Origin: Gammaproteobacteria bacterium
Lineage (GTDB): Bacteria > Pseudomonadota > Gammaproteobacteria > Nitrosococcales > Methylophagaceae
Direction of reading: 5' to 3'
Length of the DNA: 64,000 nt
NCBI GenBank assembly: GCA_029248745.1
Contig: JAQWIT010000003.1
Coordinates: 1 to 64,000, forward strand
A model generated the notes under the pieces. The model was not told where the DNA came from. It ran no database searches and saw nothing but the letters and a program-made list of their open reading frames with translations. Made by a program: the position numbers and the translations under genes. The number at the start of each line of letters is the position of its first letter. The stretch's first letter is position 1. Positions 9,166-19,297 of the stretch are shown in pieces.

Positions 9166-10307
9166 GTAAGAAAAATGTCCAGTACGATTTTGATAATGCT
9201 TTGATCTTTGTGACAGGTGCACTGCTGATTATTGGTTTAGTGATGGTGGGTTCGGCCTCAATCTCTATTGCTGATGGCAAGCTTGGTCAACCGTTATTTT
9301 ATTTCAACCGTCAGCTTATCTTTGCAGTTACTGGCCTTGTGTTAGGGACATTAGTAGTCTCAGTTCGATTAGAAGTGTGGCGACAGCTAGCGCCATTACT
9401 ATTAATTATCGGCGTTGGCTTATTAGTGTTAGTGCTGATACCTGGCATTGGCCGAGAGGTGAACGGAAGTCGACGCTGGTTACCGCTGGGCCCAGTCAAT
9501 ATTCAAGTGGCTGAAATCATCAAGTTATTCTCTATTATTTATGTGGCCGATTATTTACATCGTCATCATGGTCAATTACACGGTTCGTTCTTCAAAGTGT
9601 TTGGTCCATTAGTGTTACTCGGGGTTGCTGCTTTATTACTGCTTGTGCAACCCGATATGGGTTCAGTAGTGGTTATTTTATCGACCGTACTAGCGATGAT
9701 GTTCCTCGGCGGTGCGAGGCTTGATGTGTTTGCTGCACTGATGACTATTTTTGCTGGTTTGTTTGCGGTACTGATTTGGTTAGCACCATATCGTTTGCAA
9801 CGTTTACAAACATTTATGGACCCTTGGCAAGACCCTTTTGGTAGTGGTTTCCAATTGACCCAAGCTTTAATTGCATTCGGACGAGGTGACTGGTTAGGCG
9901 TTGGCTTAGGTAGCAGCATGCAGAAACTATTTTATTTGCCTGAAGCACATACTGATTTCCTCTATTCAATTTTGGCAGAAGAATTAGGCTTGATAGGAGC
10001 ATTGAGCATACTTGTCTTGTTTTCTGTTTTTATTTGGCGTGCATTAGCTATTGGCAGAGCGGCAGAATTGGCTGGCCAAGTTTTTGGGGCTCAAATCGCA
10101 TACGGTATCGGTATTTGGATAGGGCTTCAAGCCTGTGTGAACATGGGCGTGAATATGGGCGTTCTGCCAACCAAAGGACTGACTCTGCCATTGATGAGTT
10201 ATGGCGGCAGTAGCTTGTTATTAACGTGTTTGGCGATTGCCTTACTCTTCCGCGTTGATTTGGAAACGCGTTTCCCAGAGCAAGCCTCTGCAAGGGTGAA
10301 ACGCTAA
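9162..10307 (+). CDS. ftsW: Septal peptidoglycan glycosyltransferase FtsW
   Basis: The 381-residue SEDS-family membrane protein has about ten transmembrane segments. Characteristic SEDS sequences include NGSRRWLPLGP in the first half, QPDMGSV, and the C-terminal PLMSYGGSS. FtsW polymerises lipid II at the septum together with FtsI. It overlaps murD by four bases and murG by one. Confidence 0.97.
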   Translation: MSKKNVQYDFDNALIFVTGALLIIGLVMVGSASISIADGKLGQPLFYFNRQLIFAVTGLVLGTLVVSVRLEVWRQLAPLLLIIGVGLLVLVLIPGIGREVNGSRRWLPLGPVNIQVAEIIKLFSIIYVADYLHRHHGQLHGSFFKVFGPLVLLGVAALLLLVQPDMGSVVVILSTVLAMMFLGGARLDVFAALMTIFAGLFAVLIWLAPYRLQRLQTFMDPWQDPFGSGFQLTQALIAFGRGDWLGVGLGSSMQKLFYLPEAHTDFLYSILAEELGLIGALSILVLFSVFIWRALAIGRAAELAGQVFGAQIAYGIGIWIGLQACVNMGVNMGVLPTKGLTLPLMSYGGSSLLLTCLAIALLFRVDLETRFPEQASARVKR

Positions 10308-11368
10308 TGACTAATATCATGATTATGGCAGGCGGAACGGGTGGACACGTATTCCCTGCATTGGCTGTCGCTGAAGTATTAAAACAACGTGGCGCCAATG
10401 TTGAATGGATGGGCACGGCGAAAGGCATCGAAGCTCGCTTAGTTCCCGAAGCGGGCTATCCTCTGAACTTCATCAGCGTTCAAGGGTTAAGAGGCAATGG
10501 TTTGATAGGCTGGTTAATGGCACCTTTTAAATTAATCAAAGCCGTATCAGAAGCGATGGTGGCATTGAAACGTCACCAAGCCGATATGGTTTTAGGTTTA
10601 GGAGGCTTTGCTTCAGGCCCGGGTGGTGTTGCTGCATGGTTGTTAAGAAAGCCGGTCATTATTCATGAACAAAATGCGGTTCCAGGGTTAACCAATAAAT
10701 TGTTAGCGAAATTGGCCAAGCACGTCTTGCAAGGATTCCCGAATAGTTTTGCTCAGGCGGATTGGGTGGGTAATCCAGTCAGGGAAAGCATTGCTGCGCT
10801 ACCAGAACCAACAGAAAAAGCAAATACCCAACAGATTAATTTATTAGTGCTTGGGGGCAGCTTGGGGGCAAAAGCACTCAATACACATTTACCTCAAGCA
10901 TTGAAGATATGGTCAACAGAGCAATCTATTACAGTGAAACATCAATGCGGACAAAAACATTTAGCAGATTGCCAACAACAATATCAGCAGGCCGGTGCCG
11001 ATGCTGAGATAGTCACCTTCATTGATGATATGGCGGCAGCGTATCAATGGGCGGATATCGTAGTATGTCGCGCAGGCGCGCTAACAGTGGCTGAGTTGTC
11101 AGCAGCAGGTGCGGCCTCGATTCTTGTGCCCTATCCTTATGCGGTTGACGATCATCAAACGCAGAATGCAGAAAGTTTATCAAAAGTGGGGGCAGCAGTT
11201 TTGTTACCTGAAGCTAAGTTAACAGCACAAGCTTTGGCTGAAGAATTAATGTCACTAACGAAAGAGTCAGCAACCTTGTACAAAATGGCGACGGCTGCAA
11301 GAATACAAGCCAAACCAGAAGCAGCACAGGCTATTGCAAACAAATGTATGGCGGTGTGTCATGGATAA
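10307..11368 (+). CDS. murG: Lipid II synthase MurG (GlcNAc transferase)
   Basis: A 353-residue peripheral membrane GT28 glycosyltransferase converting lipid I to lipid II. The N-terminal AGGTGGHVFPA (residues 8-18) and GLGGFASGPG are donor/acceptor loop signatures. In the C-terminal domain CRAGALTVAEL is the UDP-GlcNAc-binding region. It ends eight bases inside murC. Confidence 0.97.
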   Translation: MTNIMIMAGGTGGHVFPALAVAEVLKQRGANVEWMGTAKGIEARLVPEAGYPLNFISVQGLRGNGLIGWLMAPFKLIKAVSEAMVALKRHQADMVLGLGGFASGPGGVAAWLLRKPVIIHEQNAVPGLTNKLLAKLAKHVLQGFPNSFAQADWVGNPVRESIAALPEPTEKANTQQINLLVLGGSLGAKALNTHLPQALKIWSTEQSITVKHQCGQKHLADCQQQYQQAGADAEIVTFIDDMAAAYQWADIVVCRAGALTVAELSAAGAASILVPYPYAVDDHQTQNAESLSKVGAAVLLPEAKLTAQALAEELMSLTKESATLYKMATAARIQAKPEAAQAIANKCMAVCHG

Positions 11369-12782
11369 GTTGATTTCAGCCATGCAAAGTCGAATTAAAC
11401 ACATTCATCTTATTGGTGTCGGTGGTGTCGGCATGAGTGGTATTGCGGAAGTGCTACTCAATTTAGGCTATCAAGTATCTGGTACGGATTTACGTGAAAA
11501 CGCATTAATTCGCCATTTACGCCGCCTAGGGGCAACCATACAAATCGGACACGATGCTAGTCATTTAGAGGGCGCCGATGTCATTGTTGTATCTACGGCA
11601 ATTGATCAAGAAAATCCTGAATTAATCGCAGCAAGAGAACAACGTATTCCAATAGTACCACGGGCTGAAATGCTGGCTGAATTAATGCGATTTAGTTACG
11701 GTATTGCTGTTGCAGGAACGCACGGTAAAACAACTACGACTAGCTTGATTGCAGCGTTACTAAGCGAAGGCGAACTTGATCCAACATTTGTGATTGGCGG
11801 GCGTTTGAACAGTTCAGGCACCAATGCCAAATTAGGCTCAGGTCGTTACTTGGTGGCTGAAGCTGATGAAAGCGACGCGTCATTCCTATATTTACAACCA
11901 GTTATGGCTGTGGTCACCAATATTGATGAAGATCATATGGCGACCTACGATGGTGACTTTAATAAGCTTAAATCGACTTTTTTAGAGTTTCTACATCATT
12001 TACCTTTCTATGGCTTGGCCGTAATGTGTATTGATGATCCGGTTGTTAGAGACATTTTGCAGGAAGTCACGCGTCCAGTTGTGACATATGGTTTATCCGA
12101 TGAAGCTGATTTCCAAATTACAGATTTAGAGCAAACTGGAGGTCAAAGCCATTTCACGATCACCAATATGGCAACAGGGCAAGGGTCATCATTAACGCTC
12201 AATATGCCTGGTTTACATAATGCGCTCAATGCAACGGCAGCTTATGTGATAGCAAGACAGTTAGATGTTTCGGTTGCAGCCTGTCAAAAAGGCTTAAATA
12301 ATTTTGCAGGAATAGCACGACGCTCCGATTTATTAGGTGATATAAGGACGGAAGATGGTCAAGCATTATTAATTGATGATTATGGCCATCATCCAACAGA
12401 ATTAGCAGCAGCCATAGCGGCAACCAGAGCGAGTTGGCCCGACCGCCGTATAGTCTTGTTATTCCAGCCACACCGTTATAGTCGTACCCGTGATTTGTTT
12501 GATGACTTTGCACAAGTACTCTCAAACGTAGATGTATTGTTAATGCAAGAAGTCTATCCAGCTGGCGAGAAATTGATTACGGGTGCAGATAGCAAGAGTT
12601 TATGTCGAGCTGTTAGGGCAAGAGGGCAAGTTGATCCAATTTTTGTCGAAGATAATGGAGCTGTATTCGATTTGCTGCCAGGGTTGTTACTAGGCGGCGA
12701 TATTTTAATGACGATGGGTGCAGGTGATATTGGCGCGACGGCACAAGAGATTGTCCAAAAGTTTGGAGTTCAGAAAGTATGA
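11361..12782 (+). CDS. murC: UDP-MurNAc:L-Ala ligase MurC
   Basis: A 473-residue ligase adding L-alanine to UDP-MurNAc, the first stem-peptide step. HLIGVGGVGMSG near the N terminus and the P-loop AGTHGKTTT from residue 118 identify it. An upstream in-frame start exists at 11334, but the ATG at 11361 (MDKLISAMQ) gives the usual N-terminal length and only an 8-bp overlap with murG. It overlaps murB by four bases. Confidence 0.96.
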   Translation: MDKLISAMQSRIKHIHLIGVGGVGMSGIAEVLLNLGYQVSGTDLRENALIRHLRRLGATIQIGHDASHLEGADVIVVSTAIDQENPELIAAREQRIPIVPRAEMLAELMRFSYGIAVAGTHGKTTTTSLIAALLSEGELDPTFVIGGRLNSSGTNAKLGSGRYLVAEADESDASFLYLQPVMAVVTNIDEDHMATYDGDFNKLKSTFLEFLHHLPFYGLAVMCIDDPVVRDILQEVTRPVVTYGLSDEADFQITDLEQTGGQSHFTITNMATGQGSSLTLNMPGLHNALNATAAYVIARQLDVSVAACQKGLNNFAGIARRSDLLGDIRTEDGQALLIDDYGHHPTELAAAIAATRASWPDRRIVLLFQPHRYSRTRDLFDDFAQVLSNVDVLLMQEVYPAGEKLITGADSKSLCRAVRARGQVDPIFVEDNGAVFDLLPGLLLGGDILMTMGAGDIGATAQEIVQKFGVQKV

Positions 12783-13666
12783 CCGACTTCCTAAATTGCC
12801 ACGGCGAATTATTTTTGAATGAATCACTAGCTAAGCACACCTCATGGCGTGTTGGAGGGAATGCTCGCCAATTATACAAACCAACGGATAAAGCTGACTT
12901 AGGCCAGTTTTTGAGTCAATTACCAGTAGAAGAGCCTGTTTTATGGCTAGGGTTAGGGAGTAATTTACTTGTCAGAGATGGTGGGTTTCTAGGCACGGTG
13001 ATTTCAACTGCCGGTATTCTGCAAGACTTTACCGTTAACGATGATTCAATCGAAGCAGAAGTGGGAGTCTATTGTAGTAAGTTGGCCAAACAAGCAGCGA
13101 AAGCCAGTTTAAGCGGTGGGGCCTTTTTTGCAGGCATTCCAGGTACATTTGGCGGTGCATTGGCGATGAATGCAGGTGCACATGGAACTGAAACATGGTC
13201 ATTGGTCTCGCAAGTCACCACTGTGGATCGTAGAGGTCAATTTCACATTAGAACACCAGATGAGTTTGACGTGAGTTATCGACAAGTGATTGGACCAAAA
13301 GAAGAATGGTTTATTGCGGGTAAAGTCGATTTTGAACAAGGCGATCAAGCCCATGAAACCGCTGAGATTAAATCGTTACTAAAAAGACGTAATGAAACGC
13401 AACCGACTAATCAACCTTGTGCAGGGTCGGTATTTAGAAATCCTGAGAATGATTTTGCGGGTCGTTTAATCGAAACATTAGGGCTGAAAGGCTTGACTGT
13501 TGGTGGTGCAGCTGTATCAGAAAAACATGCCAATTTCATTGTAAATACAGGCGATGCAAAGGCAGCAGATATTGAATCATTGATTTCGCTAGTACAACAA
13601 AAAGTCGCACAAGCGCATGGCGTGAACTTGCAAACAGAAGTTCATATTGTCGGGGAGGTGGCCTAA
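12779..13666 (+). CDS. murB: UDP-N-acetylenolpyruvoylglucosamine reductase MurB
   Basis: A 295-residue FAD/NADPH-dependent reductase forming UDP-MurNAc. It starts with a typical HTSWRVGG segment; AGIPGTFGGALAMNAGAHG is the flavin-binding core, and AGSVFRNP contains the catalytic serine region of type II (short) MurB. murB inside the cluster between murC and ddl differs from E. coli but is common in other proteobacteria. ddl follows without a gap. Confidence 0.96.
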   Translation: MTDFLNCHGELFLNESLAKHTSWRVGGNARQLYKPTDKADLGQFLSQLPVEEPVLWLGLGSNLLVRDGGFLGTVISTAGILQDFTVNDDSIEAEVGVYCSKLAKQAAKASLSGGAFFAGIPGTFGGALAMNAGAHGTETWSLVSQVTTVDRRGQFHIRTPDEFDVSYRQVIGPKEEWFIAGKVDFEQGDQAHETAEIKSLLKRRNETQPTNQPCAGSVFRNPENDFAGRLIETLGLKGLTVGGAAVSEKHANFIVNTGDAKAADIESLISLVQQKVAQAHGVNLQTEVHIVGEVA

Positions 13667-14593
13667 ATGTCGACAATTAACTTTGGCAAAGTGGCAGTGT
13701 TGATGGGAGGCCAATCAGCTGAGCGCGTGATATCACTCCGCAGTGGTGAAGCAGTGCTAACGGCATTATTAACCCAAGGCATTGATGCGCATAAAGTGGA
13801 TGTTGCCAACGATGCAGCAGCACAATTAGCAACAGGTCAATTTGATCGTGCCATCATTATGTTACACGGCCGAGGTGGTGAAGATGGCCAAATACAAGGC
13901 GTATTAGAAAGTCTTGCAATCTCTTATACAGGATCTGATATCACAGGCGCGGTATTGTCGATGAATAAAGCCTTGAGCAAAGACATTTGGCAGCAAACTG
14001 GCTTACCAACGGCGAGCTTCGCCCATGTTGATAGCGAAACCGATCCAGAAAGTGTCATCGATGAATTAGGTCTACCGCTATTCGTGAAGCCTGTTAATGA
14101 AGGTTCAAGTATCGGTTTGACGAAAGTGACACGATCGTTGGAACTACCAAAAGCCATTAACGACGCATTGGCTTATGACCGAGAAGTCATTGCAGAACGG
14201 TGGGTTGATGGCGATGAGTATACCGTTGGCATATTGGCTGGCCAGGCTCTACCCGTTATTAAACTTAAAACACCAAATGATTTCTACGACTTTGATGCCA
14301 AGTATGAAGCGAATACAACCGAATATATCTGTCCTGCGGGTTTGAGTGAAGACGTTGAAAAGGAATGTCAAAACATTGCGATGGCAGCATTCAAAGCCTT
14401 AAGGATGCATGGTTGGGGCAGAATTGATTTGATGCGGGATACTCATGGACAATTTTATTTACTCGAAGCAAATAGCATTCCCGGCATGACGGATCATAGT
14501 TTGGTGCCCATGGCGGCCAAACACGCAGGACTAGATTTTGAACAATTAGCAATAGAGATTCTCAAAACGAGCATCGATAAGGAGGCGAAATAA
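13667..14593 (+). CDS. ddl: D-alanine--D-alanine ligase
   Basis: The 308-residue ATP-grasp enzyme makes D-Ala-D-Ala for MurF. Visible are GGQSAERVISLRSG at the N terminus, LHGRGGEDG, the ATP-grasp FVKPVNEGSSIG, and the C-terminal LLEANSIPGMT with metal ligands. Length matches DdlB. A ribosome site GGGGAGG precedes the start, and ftsQ overlaps the stop by one base. Confidence 0.97.
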   Translation: MSTINFGKVAVLMGGQSAERVISLRSGEAVLTALLTQGIDAHKVDVANDAAAQLATGQFDRAIIMLHGRGGEDGQIQGVLESLAISYTGSDITGAVLSMNKALSKDIWQQTGLPTASFAHVDSETDPESVIDELGLPLFVKPVNEGSSIGLTKVTRSLELPKAINDALAYDREVIAERWVDGDEYTVGILAGQALPVIKLKTPNDFYDFDAKYEANTTEYICPAGLSEDVEKECQNIAMAAFKALRMHGWGRIDLMRDTHGQFYLLEANSIPGMTDHSLVPMAAKHAGLDFEQLAIEILKTSIDKEAK

Positions 14594-15372
14594 TGGCAAG
14601 ACAAGTCAAACGTGGCGCCACCCGCAAACCAGTTCGCAAAGAAAAGCAAGTGATCGCATGGCATTACATTGCACGCCAGGGGATTGTAATACTTGCTTTT
14701 GTGGCTGTTGCATCAAGCATTTTATATGCAAGACAAAGTCATATTTTGCCGATCTTACATGTCACTGTTGAAGGTGAATTCAATCATGTAGAAAAGGCCG
14801 TTTTGGTGGATGCAGTTAAGCCGTTTACAAGAGGCAGTTTCTTGGGTATTGATGTCGATAAAATCAGCGAAGCAGGCGAAGCTTTAGCATGGATTAAACA
14901 AGTGCGTGTGCAACGTGTCTGGCCCGAGAGTTTACATTTGATTGTTGAAGAACAAGTCCCCGTAGCGCGCTGGAAGAAAACGGCTTATGTCAATAATGAC
15001 GGTGAGTTATTCCCTGAATCTAAAAAGCCATTTTCTGACGTCTTAGCAGTGTTAACTGGGCCAGAGGACAGCCAGTTATTAATGACAAAACGTTATTTGA
15101 GTATGAATGAGCAACTACAGCGCCATGACCTTGAGGTAAAAGAACTCATTATGGACAAGCGGCGGGCTTGGAATGTGATATTAAACAATGGCGTCAAAGT
15201 CGTATTAGGTAGAGCAGAAAGCCAACAACGCTTCGAACGGTTTTTACGCGTTTATCAGGGTGGGTTACAGCGTTATCAACCACAGATTAATGAAATGGAT
15301 ATGAGATATCCAAATGGTTTATCTGTGATTTGGAAACCAGGGCAAAAGCCTGATTTTAACGGAACAATATGA
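14593..15372 (+). CDS. ftsQ: Cell division protein FtsQ
   Basis: A 259-residue bitopic division protein: basic cytoplasmic tail, one membrane segment at about 27-45, then a periplasmic POTRA domain (about 52-120) and beta domain. It links early and late divisome proteins through FtsB/FtsL. Its position between ddl and ftsA and a 4-base overlap with ftsA fit the standard order. Confidence 0.95.
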   Translation: MARQVKRGATRKPVRKEKQVIAWHYIARQGIVILAFVAVASSILYARQSHILPILHVTVEGEFNHVEKAVLVDAVKPFTRGSFLGIDVDKISEAGEALAWIKQVRVQRVWPESLHLIVEEQVPVARWKKTAYVNNDGELFPESKKPFSDVLAVLTGPEDSQLLMTKRYLSMNEQLQRHDLEVKELIMDKRRAWNVILNNGVKVVLGRAESQQRFERFLRVYQGGLQRYQPQINEMDMRYPNGLSVIWKPGQKPDFNGTI

Positions 15373-16622
15373 TGACAAAGAAAAGTGATAAAGATTTGAT
15401 TGTAGGGCTAGATATTGGTACTTCTAAGGTTGTGGCAATTGTGGCTGCTCCAGTAATAGATGCCGGACCAAGTGATAACGCACTTGAGATCATAGGCATC
15501 GGCACACATCCTGCCCGCGGCATGAAAAAAGGGGTTGTCGTTAATATTGAGTCGACCGTGCAATCCATTCAACGTGCTGTCGAAGAAGCAGAGTTAATGG
15601 CGGGTTGCCAAATTCATTCTGTCTACGCAGGTATCGCGGGAAGTCATATTCGAAGTCTAAATTCACATGGCACTGTTGCTATCAGAGATAAAGAAGTCAC
15701 CCAAGGTGATGTTGAACGGGTTTTAGATGCAGCTAAAGCGGTTCATTTTCCTGGTGATCAACAGCTCTTACACGTGATGCCACAAGAGTACATCATTGAT
15801 AATCAAGAAGGTATTCGTGAGCCTATTGGCATGTCAGGTGTACGTTTAGAGGCCAAAGTTCACTTAATCACAGGGGCAGTCAGTGCGGCGCAAAACATAA
15901 GCAAATGTATCGAGCGTTGTGGTTTATCTGTTGATGGCATCATTCTCGAGCAAATGGCCTCTAGTTACTCTGTCTTAGAGCAAGATGAAAAAGAATTAGG
16001 GGTTTGTCTTGTCGATATTGGTGGTGGGACGACAGATATAGCGGTTTATGTTGATGGCGCTATTCGTCACACAGCCGTGATTCCAATTGCAGGGGATCAA
16101 GTCACAAATGATATTGCTGTTGCACTCAGAACACCGACGCAATATGCAGAAGAAATCAAAATGAAATATGCCTGTGCTTTGACTCAATTGGCACGCGAAG
16201 ATGAAACAATTGAAGTACCAAGCGTGGGTGATCGTCCACCACGCCAATTAGCACGTCAAACATTGGCAGAAGTGGTCGAACCACGTTATGAAGAATTACT
16301 AGTCTTGGTACAAGCCGAATTACGTCGCAGTGGGTTTGAAGAACTCTTAGCGGCCGGTGTTGTGCTGACAGGTGGAAGCTCGAAAATGGAAGGGGTGATT
16401 GAATTGGCTGAAGAAGTCTTTCATTTACCGGTTCGTTTGGGTTTACCGCAGCATGTTGGTGGTTTGGTAGAAGCAGTAAGGAACCCAATACATGCAACGG
16501 GCGTGGGACTTTTATTGTTTGGTAATCAGAGCGAAACAACAGGAAAAACAGAAGCTAAATCAGGAAGTGGTTTTAGAGACATGTTGGAACGAATGAAAAG
16601 CTGGTTTCAGGGCAATTTTTAA
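15369..16622 (+). CDS. ftsA: Cell division protein FtsA
   Basis: The 417-residue actin-like ATPase tethers FtsZ to the membrane. Nucleotide-binding motifs VGLDIGTSKV, CLVDIGGGTTDIAVY and VLTGGSSKMEG are present. The C terminus (MLERMKSWFQGNF) is the amphipathic membrane-targeting helix. Two adjacent ATGs (15369, 15372) are possible starts. Confidence 0.97.
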   Translation: MMTKKSDKDLIVGLDIGTSKVVAIVAAPVIDAGPSDNALEIIGIGTHPARGMKKGVVVNIESTVQSIQRAVEEAELMAGCQIHSVYAGIAGSHIRSLNSHGTVAIRDKEVTQGDVERVLDAAKAVHFPGDQQLLHVMPQEYIIDNQEGIREPIGMSGVRLEAKVHLITGAVSAAQNISKCIERCGLSVDGIILEQMASSYSVLEQDEKELGVCLVDIGGGTTDIAVYVDGAIRHTAVIPIAGDQVTNDIAVALRTPTQYAEEIKMKYACALTQLAREDETIEVPSVGDRPPRQLARQTLAEVVEPRYEELLVLVQAELRRSGFEELLAAGVVLTGGSSKMEGVIELAEEVFHLPVRLGLPQHVGGLVEAVRNPIHATGVGLLLFGNQSETTGKTEAKSGSGFRDMLERMKSWFQGNF

Positions 16623-16672
16623 ACAAATTATACGAAAATATTTATTACATATTTAACTCTGGGGAGAGAAAA

Positions 16673-17830
16673 ATGACATTTGAACTGATTGATACATATG
16701 CACAAAATGCGGTCATCAAAGTGATCGGCGTTGGTGGCGGTGGCGGTAATGCCCTAGAACATATGGTGTCAAACCAAATCGAAGGCGTCGACTTCATTTG
16801 CGCGAATACTGATGCGCAAGCATTACGTAATAGCTCGGCAACGACGCAATTACAATTGGGAACAGATATCACAAAAGGGCTGGGAGCTGGTGCAAACCCA
16901 GATATTGGTCGTCAAGCCGCACTAGAGGATAGAGAGCGTATCACCGAAGTAATTTCTGACGCCGATATGATTTTCATCACGGCCGGCATGGGAGGTGGTA
17001 CGGGAACAGGTGCAGCACCTATCGTTGCCCAAGTGGCGAAAGAAATGGGCATTTTGACAGTCGCGGTCGTTACCAAACCCTTCCCATTTGAAGGTGGAAA
17101 ACGTCTTAATGTGGCAAACGCAGGTCTAGACGAACTAAGTCAACATGTTGATTCATTAATCACAATTCCAAATGAGAAGTTACTTGCCGTATTGGGTAAA
17201 GAAATGAGTTTGCTTAATGCATTCAAAGCAGCCAATGATGTCTTATTAGGCGCTGTGCAGGGTATTGCTGAATTGATCACACGTGAAGGTATGATTAATG
17301 TGGATTTCGCGGACGTCAGAACAGTGATGTCTGAAATGGGTATGGCAATGATGGGTACTGGTCAAGCTGCAGGCTCTAATCGTGCTATCGAAGCGGCTGA
17401 GCATGCTGTTTCAAGTCCATTGTTAGAAGATGTCGACTTAGCAGGTGCACGTGGTGTGCTAGTGAACATTACTGCGGGTCTTGATATGACGATTGGTGAG
17501 TTCGAAGATGTGGGTAATACGGTTAAGGAATTTGCCTCTGATAATGCAACAGTCGTCGTTGGAACGGTTATAGATCCTGATATGACTGAAGAACTTCGAG
17601 TCACCGTTGTTGCAACAGGCTTAGGTGCAGAACAAGCAGCACACGTTGATTTGCCGACAGAAATTGAAGCACCACAAATGGAAATCGTGAAAAAGCCAGT
17701 GGATATTGATTACGATAAACCTACTGTCTTACGTAAAGAAGAGGCAGAGCATCAAAAGCAAGTAGCTAATGGTGATATCAATATGGACTATCTGGATATT
17801 CCTGCATTTCTACGTCGTCAGGCAGATTAG
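16673..17830 (+). CDS. ftsZ: Cell division GTPase FtsZ
   Basis: The 385-residue tubulin homologue forms the Z ring. It carries GVGGGGGNA at the N terminus, the tubulin signature GGGTGTGA at 107-114 and the T7 loop NVDFADVRTVM. After a variable linker comes the conserved C-terminal tail DYLDIPAFLRRQ that binds FtsA and ZipA. A strong GGGGAGAG site lies 6-13 bases upstream. It is preceded by the first real gap of the cluster (50 bp). Confidence 0.98.
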   Translation: MTFELIDTYAQNAVIKVIGVGGGGGNALEHMVSNQIEGVDFICANTDAQALRNSSATTQLQLGTDITKGLGAGANPDIGRQAALEDRERITEVISDADMIFITAGMGGGTGTGAAPIVAQVAKEMGILTVAVVTKPFPFEGGKRLNVANAGLDELSQHVDSLITIPNEKLLAVLGKEMSLLNAFKAANDVLLGAVQGIAELITREGMINVDFADVRTVMSEMGMAMMGTGQAAGSNRAIEAAEHAVSSPLLEDVDLAGARGVLVNITAGLDMTIGEFEDVGNTVKEFASDNATVVVGTVIDPDMTEELRVTVVATGLGAEQAAHVDLPTEIEAPQMEIVKKPVDIDYDKPTVLRKEEAEHQKQVANGDINMDYLDIPAFLRRQAD

Positions 17831-17912
17831 TGATAGCGTAAGTATCAGTAGGTGGTAAACATGACAGTTATGTTACAATCTGGGTCAATTTGGGTTTTGG
17901 GAGGTTTGCAGC

Positions 17913-18830
17913 GTGATAAAGCAACGGACATTGAAAAATGTGATTCGTGCGACCGGTGTCGGTTTACACAGTGGTGACACTGTTTATTTGACCCTGCGCC
18001 CTGCTGCACCTAATACGGGTATTATCTTCAGACGTGTCGACTTAGACCCGGTTGTTGAGATCAGTGCTAAAGCCTGTAATGTCGGGGAAACAGCACTATC
18101 AACGACATTGGTTGAAAATGGCCAAAAAGTTTCAACGGTCGAACATTTGCTATCTGCTTTTGCTGGGCTTGGTATTGATAATGCCTACATTGATTTGAAT
18201 GCTGCCGAAGTACCGATCATGGATGGTAGTGCAGGTCCTTTTGTCTTCCTAGTACAATCTGCAGGCATTGAAGAACAAGCTGCAGCGAAGCAATTTATTC
18301 GCATTAAAAAGCCTGTTATCCTAGAAGATGGCGATAAGTGGGCGAAATTTGAACCCTTTGAAGGGTTCAAAGTTAGTTTTACGATAGATTTCCAACACCC
18401 AGTATTTACCGGCCGACCACAAGAAGTAGAAGTCGATTTCTCCTCAACGTCTTTTGTTCGTGAGATTAGCCGTGCCCGTACTTTTGGGTTTATGAAAGAC
18501 ATCGAAAAATTACGCGAAAACAATTTAGCACTCGGTGGCAGTATGGATAATGCCATCGTCGTAGATGATTACCGTGTCGTAAATGAAGATGGCTTACGTT
18601 ATGAAGATGAGTTTGTACGCCACAAAGTGCTAGATGCAATTGGTGACTTATACCTACTAGGACACAGTCTGATTGGTGCTTTCAGTGGCCATAAATCAGG
18701 CCATGAAGTTAATAATATGCTGCTACGCAAATTATTGGTTCAAGAAGACGCTTGGGAATTAGTGACATTTGAAGATGATGAAACTGCGCCGATAGTCTTT
18801 AGTCGACCAGCAGCATCGATCGTAAGCTAA
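17913..18830 (+). CDS. lpxC: UDP-3-O-acyl-GlcNAc deacetylase LpxC
   Basis: This 305-residue zinc amidase catalyses the committed step of lipid A synthesis. [12 protein letters not shown] carries the first zinc histidine; [14 protein letters not shown] and [10 protein letters not shown] supply further metal and catalytic residues. The start is GTG after GGGAGG. It lies 82 bp after ftsZ as in E. coli and converges with the DUF721 gene, overlapping by four bases. Confidence 0.98.
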   Translation: MIKQRTLKNVIRATGVGLHSGDTVYLTLRPAAPNTGIIFRRVDLDPVVEISAKACNVGETALSTTLVENGQKVSTVEHLLSAFAGLGIDNAYIDLNAAEVPIMDGSAGPFVFLVQSAGIEEQAAAKQFIRIKKPVILEDGDKWAKFEPFEGFKVSFTIDFQHPVFTGRPQEVEVDFSSTSFVREISRARTFGFMKDIEKLRENNLALGGSMDNAIVVDDYRVVNEDGLRYEDEFVRHKVLDAIGDLYLLGHSLIGAFSGHKSGHEVNNMLLRKLLVQEDAWELVTFEDDETAPIVFSRPAASIVS

Positions 18831-19267
18831 GATTCTTTACGTAGAGCCAAACGCTCAAGTGCGGCCTTTAAAGGCCCATCTTCCATTGTATCTGCAGTCT
18901 GTTTTAAAGCAGTTGAAGCTGATGCAGGTAGAGCGATAGAATTTGAGGACTGGTTCTCAAAAAGGGGTTGGTTAGGTCTAACCTTGACCTCAATAGTGTT
19001 AATATCTAATGACAAATCTTGTGACAGTTTTTTACATAGCACAGGAGCTTGAAAGCGTATTAAACTGCTGTAGGCAGCATTGTCTGTGTGAAGAATCAGG
19101 GTTGTGCCACTGATGTTAGCCAGTTTACAGTGAGCTGAAAATTGCGCAGGTAGACTTTGTTGGAAAGCATGGTTCAAACGCTCAAGTAACTGCGCATGCT
19201 GCGTTATTTTTTTTAACGTCGGGTGCTTATGACAAACGTCGTTAATATGTGTGGGTTCTTTGGCCAT
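18827..19267 (-). CDS. DUF721 (DciA-like) family protein
   Basis: A 146-residue protein of the DUF721 type: an N-terminal basic helix region, then a KH-like segment ([17 protein letters not shown]) typical of the family. Proteins with this domain include DciA, the helicase loader of bacteria lacking DnaC, so a replication role is possible but not shown here. I chose the ATG at 19267 (MAKEPTHIN) instead of the upstream start at 19348, which would run into the divergent peptidase gene. The pair DUF721/M23 between lpxC and secA is conserved in Pseudomonas-type genomes. Confidence 0.8.
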   Translation of the reverse strand: MAKEPTHINDVCHKHPTLKKITQHAQLLERLNHAFQQSLPAQFSAHCKLANISGTTLILHTDNAAYSSLIRFQAPVLCKKLSQDLSLDINTIEVKVRPNQPLFENQSSNSIALPASASTALKQTADTMEDGPLKAALERLALRKES

Positions 19268-19297
19268 AACGTTTAATTGAAAAGGGTAAATGTAAGT

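Noticed and set aside
9572-9919. 115-residue minus-strand frame within ftsW
   Set aside because: Antisense shadow of a conserved gene, with no family resemblance.
12226-12525. 99-residue minus-strand frame within murC
   Set aside because: Antisense shadow of an essential gene; composition is unlike a real protein.
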